Source: Trichlorobacter ammonificans
GTDB taxonomy: Bacteria; Desulfobacterota; Desulfuromonadia; Geobacterales; Pseudopelobacteraceae
Direction of reading: 5' to 3'
Assembly (NCBI RefSeq): GCF_933509905.1
Contig: NZ_OW150024.1
Coordinates: 310,001 to 374,000 of the forward strand
DNA: 64,000 bases
The notes under the pieces: model-generated
The model's input: the letters and a program-made list of their open reading frames with translations, nothing else
The model's database searches: none
Told to the model about the DNA's origin: nothing
Position numbers and translations under genes: made by a program
Shown here: one piece after another, positions 60,753 to 64,000 of the stretch
Layout of the letters: every line of letters begins with the position of its first letter
Numbering within the stretch: the stretch's first letter is position 1

Positions 60753-62404
60753 GTACTGCCCCGCTTCGGATCGTTGCCCTGGGAGGGCTGGGAGAGATCG
60801 GCCTCAACTGCATGGCCTACGAGTGCGGCGACGACCTGCTGCTGGTGGACGTGGGGCTGATGTTTCCCGACGCCGACATGCCGGGGGTCGATTACGTCAT
60901 CCCCGATTTCGGCTACCTGCGGGAGCGCAGCCACAAGCTGCGGGGCATTCTGCTGACCCACGGCCACGAGGACCATATCGGCGCCCTTCCCTTCTTCCTG
61001 CGCGAATTCCCGGTGCCGGTCTACGGCACGGCCCTGACCCTGGGCATCCTGTCCGGCAAACTGCAGGAGTACAAGGTGGATGCCGACCTGGTACCGGTGA
61101 AGCCGCGGGATGTAGTGGAGCTGGGCTGCTTCCGGGCCGAATTCATCCGGGTGGCCCACTCGGTGGTGGACGGCTGCGCCCTGGCGATCCGCACCCCGGA
61201 AGGAACGGTGATCCACACCGGCGACTTCAAGCTGGACCAGACCCCGGTGGACGGCGAGCCCACCGACCTGGCCACCTTTGCCCGCTACGGCGACGAAGGG
61301 GTGCTGGCGCTTTTGTCCGACTCCACCAACGTGGAACGGGAAGGGTACACCCTGTCGGAGCGGTACGTGGGGGATGCCCTGGCCGATCTCTTTCCCAAGT
61401 GCACGGGACGGATCATCGTGGCCGCCTTTTCCAGCAACATCCACCGGGTGCAGCAGGTGGCCGATGTTGCCGCGGCCAGCGGCCGCAAGGTGCTGTTGAA
61501 CGGCCGCTCCATGGTGGCCAACGTCAAGATCGCCCGCGAGCTGGGCTATCTCAGCATCCCCGACGACCTGCTCATGGATATCCGCGCCCTGGGCCACCTG
61601 CCGCCGGAACAGGTCTGCATCATCTCCACCGGCAGCCAGGGGGAGCCGATGTCGGCCCTGGTGCGGATCGCCATGGACGACCACAAGCAGATCAAGCTGG
61701 AGCGGGGGGACACGGTCATCCTCTCCTCCCGCAACATCCCCGGCAACGAGCGGACCATTTCCGAGCTGATCAACCACCTCTACCGCCGCGGCGCCGACGT
61801 CCACCACGAAAAGGTCTCCGAGGTCCATGTCTCCGGCCACGCCAGCCAGGAGGAGCTGAAGCTGATGATGAACATCGTGCGGCCCCGCTTCTTCCTGCCG
61901 GTGCACGGCGAATACCGCCACCTGGTATTGCACCGCAGACTGGCCATGAAGGTCGGCATTCCGGAAGAACGCTGCCTGTTGGCGGTGAACGGCGAAGTGG
62001 TCAGCTTCTACAACGACACCGCCTGCATCGAGGAAACCGTGGAAACCGGCCGGGTCTTCGTGGACGGCAAAGGGGTGGGGGATGTGGGCGAGGTGGTGCT
62101 GAAGGACCGCCGCCACTTGGCCGAGGACGGCATGGTCACGGTGATCCTGGGGATCAACCAGCACAGTGGCGAGCTGATCTACGGACCGGAGATCGTCTCA
62201 CGGGGCTTTGTCTTCGAGGACGAGAGCCAGGAATACCTGCATCAGGCCAAGTGTGTGGTGAAAGAAGCACTGGATGAACTGAATGTCGAAACCCTGGCTG
62301 ACCGGGACGAGGTGCGGCAGGTGGTGCGCCAGACCCTGAAGCGCTTTTTCAAGAAGAGCATCGAACGGCGGCCCATGGTGCTGCCGTTTATTCTGGAGAT
62401 GTAG
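60749..62404 (+). CDS. rnj: Ribonuclease J
   Basis: A 551-residue enzyme of the RNase J family, with a metallo-beta-lactamase fold and a beta-CASP domain. The zinc site is LTHGHEDHIGALP, followed by HSVVDGCALAIRTPEGTVIHTGDFKLD. The beta-CASP part has SSNIHRVQQVADVAAASGRKV, STGSQGEPMSAL and VSGHASQEELKLMM. It performs endo- and 5' exonucleolytic RNA decay. The start at 60749 overlaps the previous gene by 4 bases and has AAGGAG upstream. It closes the plsC operon. Confidence 0.92.
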   Translation: MSTAPLRIVALGGLGEIGLNCMAYECGDDLLLVDVGLMFPDADMPGVDYVIPDFGYLRERSHKLRGILLTHGHEDHIGALPFFLREFPVPVYGTALTLGILSGKLQEYKVDADLVPVKPRDVVELGCFRAEFIRVAHSVVDGCALAIRTPEGTVIHTGDFKLDQTPVDGEPTDLATFARYGDEGVLALLSDSTNVEREGYTLSERYVGDALADLFPKCTGRIIVAAFSSNIHRVQQVADVAAASGRKVLLNGRSMVANVKIARELGYLSIPDDLLMDIRALGHLPPEQVCIISTGSQGEPMSALVRIAMDDHKQIKLERGDTVILSSRNIPGNERTISELINHLYRRGADVHHEKVSEVHVSGHASQEELKLMMNIVRPRFFLPVHGEYRHLVLHRRLAMKVGIPEERCLLAVNGEVVSFYNDTACIEETVETGRVFVDGKGVGDVGEVVLKDRRHLAEDGMVTVILGINQHSGELIYGPEIVSRGFVFEDESQEYLHQAKCVVKEALDELNVETLADRDEVRQVVRQTLKRFFKKSIERRPMVLPFILEM

Positions 62405-62487
62405 GTTTAAGAAATTTGCTAACGAGTCACGCACTCTCTCACAGCTAGTTTTAGGGAACAGGCACAACTCCCTGTCATTTTTATTGT

Positions 62488-64000
62488 CTAGCCATCTGTC
62501 GAAAAGACCTCGACGACATTTCCATCCGGGTCAAGACTTCTAAAAAAAAGCATCCCGGATTTTCCCCACGGAGACAGCACCGTAACTACCTGTAAATCGC
62601 TTTCTTTAACCCACCGAAAGCGCTCAGCAATGTTCGTTGCCTGAATGTAGAGCATCGCTCGCAGTTGCATCCCTTGAGGGACATTGTTCGTGTAGCTCAA
62701 GGGAACCAAAACGAGCCCTTGGTCGAAAACAACTACATCCGTGCTCTGTTTCTTCACAGTTAAGCCGAGGCAGTCACGATAGAACCAAATGGCTTTTTCG
62801 AATGAGGCCACAGGTATCTTTGAACCGCATCCACGACTTTTAGAAGGCTGCTGGTGAGGTAAGCTGGTTTGCTTCGGGCTATCGGCTATTGCCTCAAAAT
62901 CACCCTTTGAAATCTTGTTCAGGTAGATGATTTGGCCGTCGTCGGTGGTCAAACGTCGGAATTCGACTTTGAACTTCCCGCTGCGTCCGATGTAATCACG
63001 CCCCCGATTTACCTTGGCCTTTCTTCGATCAGGGAGACTGACCTCGCTCGAATCAGGAGCAATTACAACGTCATCAACCCAATTCTTGAGCAAAGATCTT
63101 TTAACAACCTCATGAGTAGGCTTGTCATCAATATGTCCGTTTGCTAATCGAAATGCATTTTTCTCGATGTAGGCAGCGTCTTGAATGCCTTGCTTCACAG
63201 GAGATAGCCAGTCGGAGCCATTAATGCAGCCGAGCAGACCACCCGTCATTGAGGCGATTGTATCGGTGTCTGAACCAATGGCGAATGCGGCTTTTACCAC
63301 GCCATTAATTGGATCGGCAGCGTGGCGGGATGCCAGGTACACTGAGGCTATCGCGGCAACGGTTCCGGCTCCGCTTATCTTACTGTTGAAGCATTGGAGT
63401 TTTTTCAGTACATCGTCATCGAGACTCAAAGCCCCTTTCGAGAGTTCAGCTCGGCAAACTTCAAGATATTCCATGACCTCAGCTTTGGCCGACTCCCAAA
63501 GTTTCATATAGTCCTGAAGGCTTTTTTCCGCTTGGCTCCGCCATTCTGGCGGGATGCTTGGTGTGGCAGGAAGGGCAGACCAGAGATCGACGTTCTTGAT
63601 CAATTCTTCCACCAATTCACCATAAGCCAGTTTCGAATCCTTTCGAAAAGCCACCCAAAGCGCGAAACCGTAAGCCAAAGCACCTAACAGCGCCCGGGGG
63701 TGTCCATGTGTCGCTATACCATCAAGGAAAATGTTGGTGGCTATTTTGGGGAATTCCTTTTCGCCCAGAAGCAAGACGTGAGGGAGAGAGCGCATCGCGA
63801 CACCGTTTCCGCCCGCGTCGTAATATCGCTTCACATCCTGCGGCTTCCGCTTAGAGTTCCATGGCATGACACCGTCCAGCCATGACTCCACAGCTCTTTT
63901 AGTTGCTCCGCCACCACCACGTTCATAAACGGACCAAAAGGGTAACTCCACCTGTGTGAAGTGTTCCCACCACCTTTCACCTTTCTGCAAAGACCGACTG
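62488..64000 (-). CDS. ADP-ribosylglycohydrolase fused to a VOC domain (5' end outside window)
   Basis: At least 503 residues; the start lies beyond the window. The first 300 or so residues are an ADP-ribosylglycohydrolase (DraG/ARH) domain: GGNGVAMRSLPHVLL, ATHGHPRALLGALAYG, and the metal-binding GVVKAAFAIGSDTDTIASM with GLLGCINGSDWL. After a linker of about 80 residues the last 110 form a VOC (glyoxalase/bleomycin-resistance) domain (VASFEKAIWFYRDCLGLTV, FFRSLDPDGNVVEVF). ARH enzymes remove ADP-ribose from proteins, RNA or DNA. The base composition is visibly lower in GC than the rest of the window. It converges with rnj with 83 bases between stops. Fusion and composition suggest acquired DNA. 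Confidence 0.8.
   Translation of the reverse strand, partial: SRSLQKGERWWEHFTQVELPFWSVYERGGGGATKRAVESWLDGVMPWNSKRKPQDVKRYYDAGGNGVAMRSLPHVLLLGEKEFPKIATNIFLDGIATHGHPRALLGALAYGFALWVAFRKDSKLAYGELVEELIKNVDLWSALPATPSIPPEWRSQAEKSLQDYMKLWESAKAEVMEYLEVCRAELSKGALSLDDDVLKKLQCFNSKISGAGTVAAIASVYLASRHAADPINGVVKAAFAIGSDTDTIASMTGGLLGCINGSDWLSPVKQGIQDAAYIEKNAFRLANGHIDDKPTHEVVKRSLLKNWVDDVVIAPDSSEVSLPDRRKAKVNRGRDYIGRSGKFKVEFRRLTTDDGQIIYLNKISKGDFEAIADSPKQTSLPHQQPSKSRGCGSKIPVASFEKAIWFYRDCLGLTVKKQSTDVVVFDQGLVLVPLSYTNNVPQGMQLRAMLYIQATNIAERFRWVKESDLQVVTVLSPWGKSGMLFFRSLDPDGNVVEVFSTDG

Noticed and set aside
62405-62490. A terminator after rnj
   Set aside because: ACAGG...CCTGT can pair for only five bases before TTTTTATT. 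The stem is too short to call.

Overview
The window is high-GC DNA of a Geobacter-like bacterium (Desulfuromonadia/Geobacterales). This is inferred from gene content: many CxxCH haem proteins, a type IV pseudopilin/PilY1 operon, [NiFe]-hydrogenase maturation genes with NikR, a protoglobin, hemerythrin and CheX-type proteins, a PEP-CTERM protein, GTP-dependent PEP carboxykinase, and sigma-54-type promoters. About 67 protein genes are supported. I see no rRNA, tRNA, CRISPR array or insertion sequence.

Layout. 1-8.2 kb: end of an ABC-F ATPase, YaiI, a GreA-like protein, an M20 peptidase, an interspersed hairpin repeat, YaeQ, an OFA-type MFS transporter, a LysA-like decarboxylase, a parvulin-SseB fusion, a COG4315 secreted protein, DUF1653 and an alkyltransferase-like protein. 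8.2-17.7 kb: YkgJ-type and HAD proteins, uraA-upp, a GNAT, a PEP-CTERM protein behind a sigma-54-like promoter, SrkA kinase, a membrane fusion with three possible haem sites, hemerythrin, a DTW protein, DUF169 and an MlaF-type ATPase. 17.7-23.4 kb: IclR regulator divergent from a universal stress protein, an NrfJ-like lipoprotein, polyphosphate:AMP phosphotransferase, CheX, YqeG and a protoglobin-PsiE fusion. 23.4-27.1 kb: hypF-hypC-hypD. 27.1-36.7 kb: an operon reading leftward from a haem/DsbC_N-like protein through a small exported protein, a very large PilY1, and FimT-, PilV-, PilW- and PilX-like pseudopilins; its upstream region holds a sigma-54-like promoter and a perfect 19-bp palindrome.

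36.7-43.5 kb: alr, a TPP riboswitch with promoter and terminator, a ThiE-ThiD fusion, thiC, a second hairpin repeat, nikR and pckG. 43.7-50.9 kb: an RND efflux operon (TolC, adaptor, DUF2845, RND pump, DUF2892, MBL-fold enzyme) behind a promoter carrying an AT-rich palindrome. 50.9-59.3 kb: a lipoprotein, OsmC, ftsK (frameshifted at a run of nine C), a nitrilase-family amidase and tolQ-tolR-tolA-tolB-pal. 59.4-62.4 kb: plsC, two small unknown proteins and RNase J. 62.4-64 kb: visibly AT-richer DNA with the 3' part of an ADP-ribosylglycohydrolase-VOC fusion, which may be the edge of an acquired region.

The least ordinary content is a set of domain fusions (parvulin-SseB, CxxCH-CopD-cytochrome b5, protoglobin-PsiE, CxxCH-DsbC_N, ARH-VOC) and the PilY1 operon with its probable enhancer-dependent control. 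Gene functions rest on motif recognition by eye; no database search was run.
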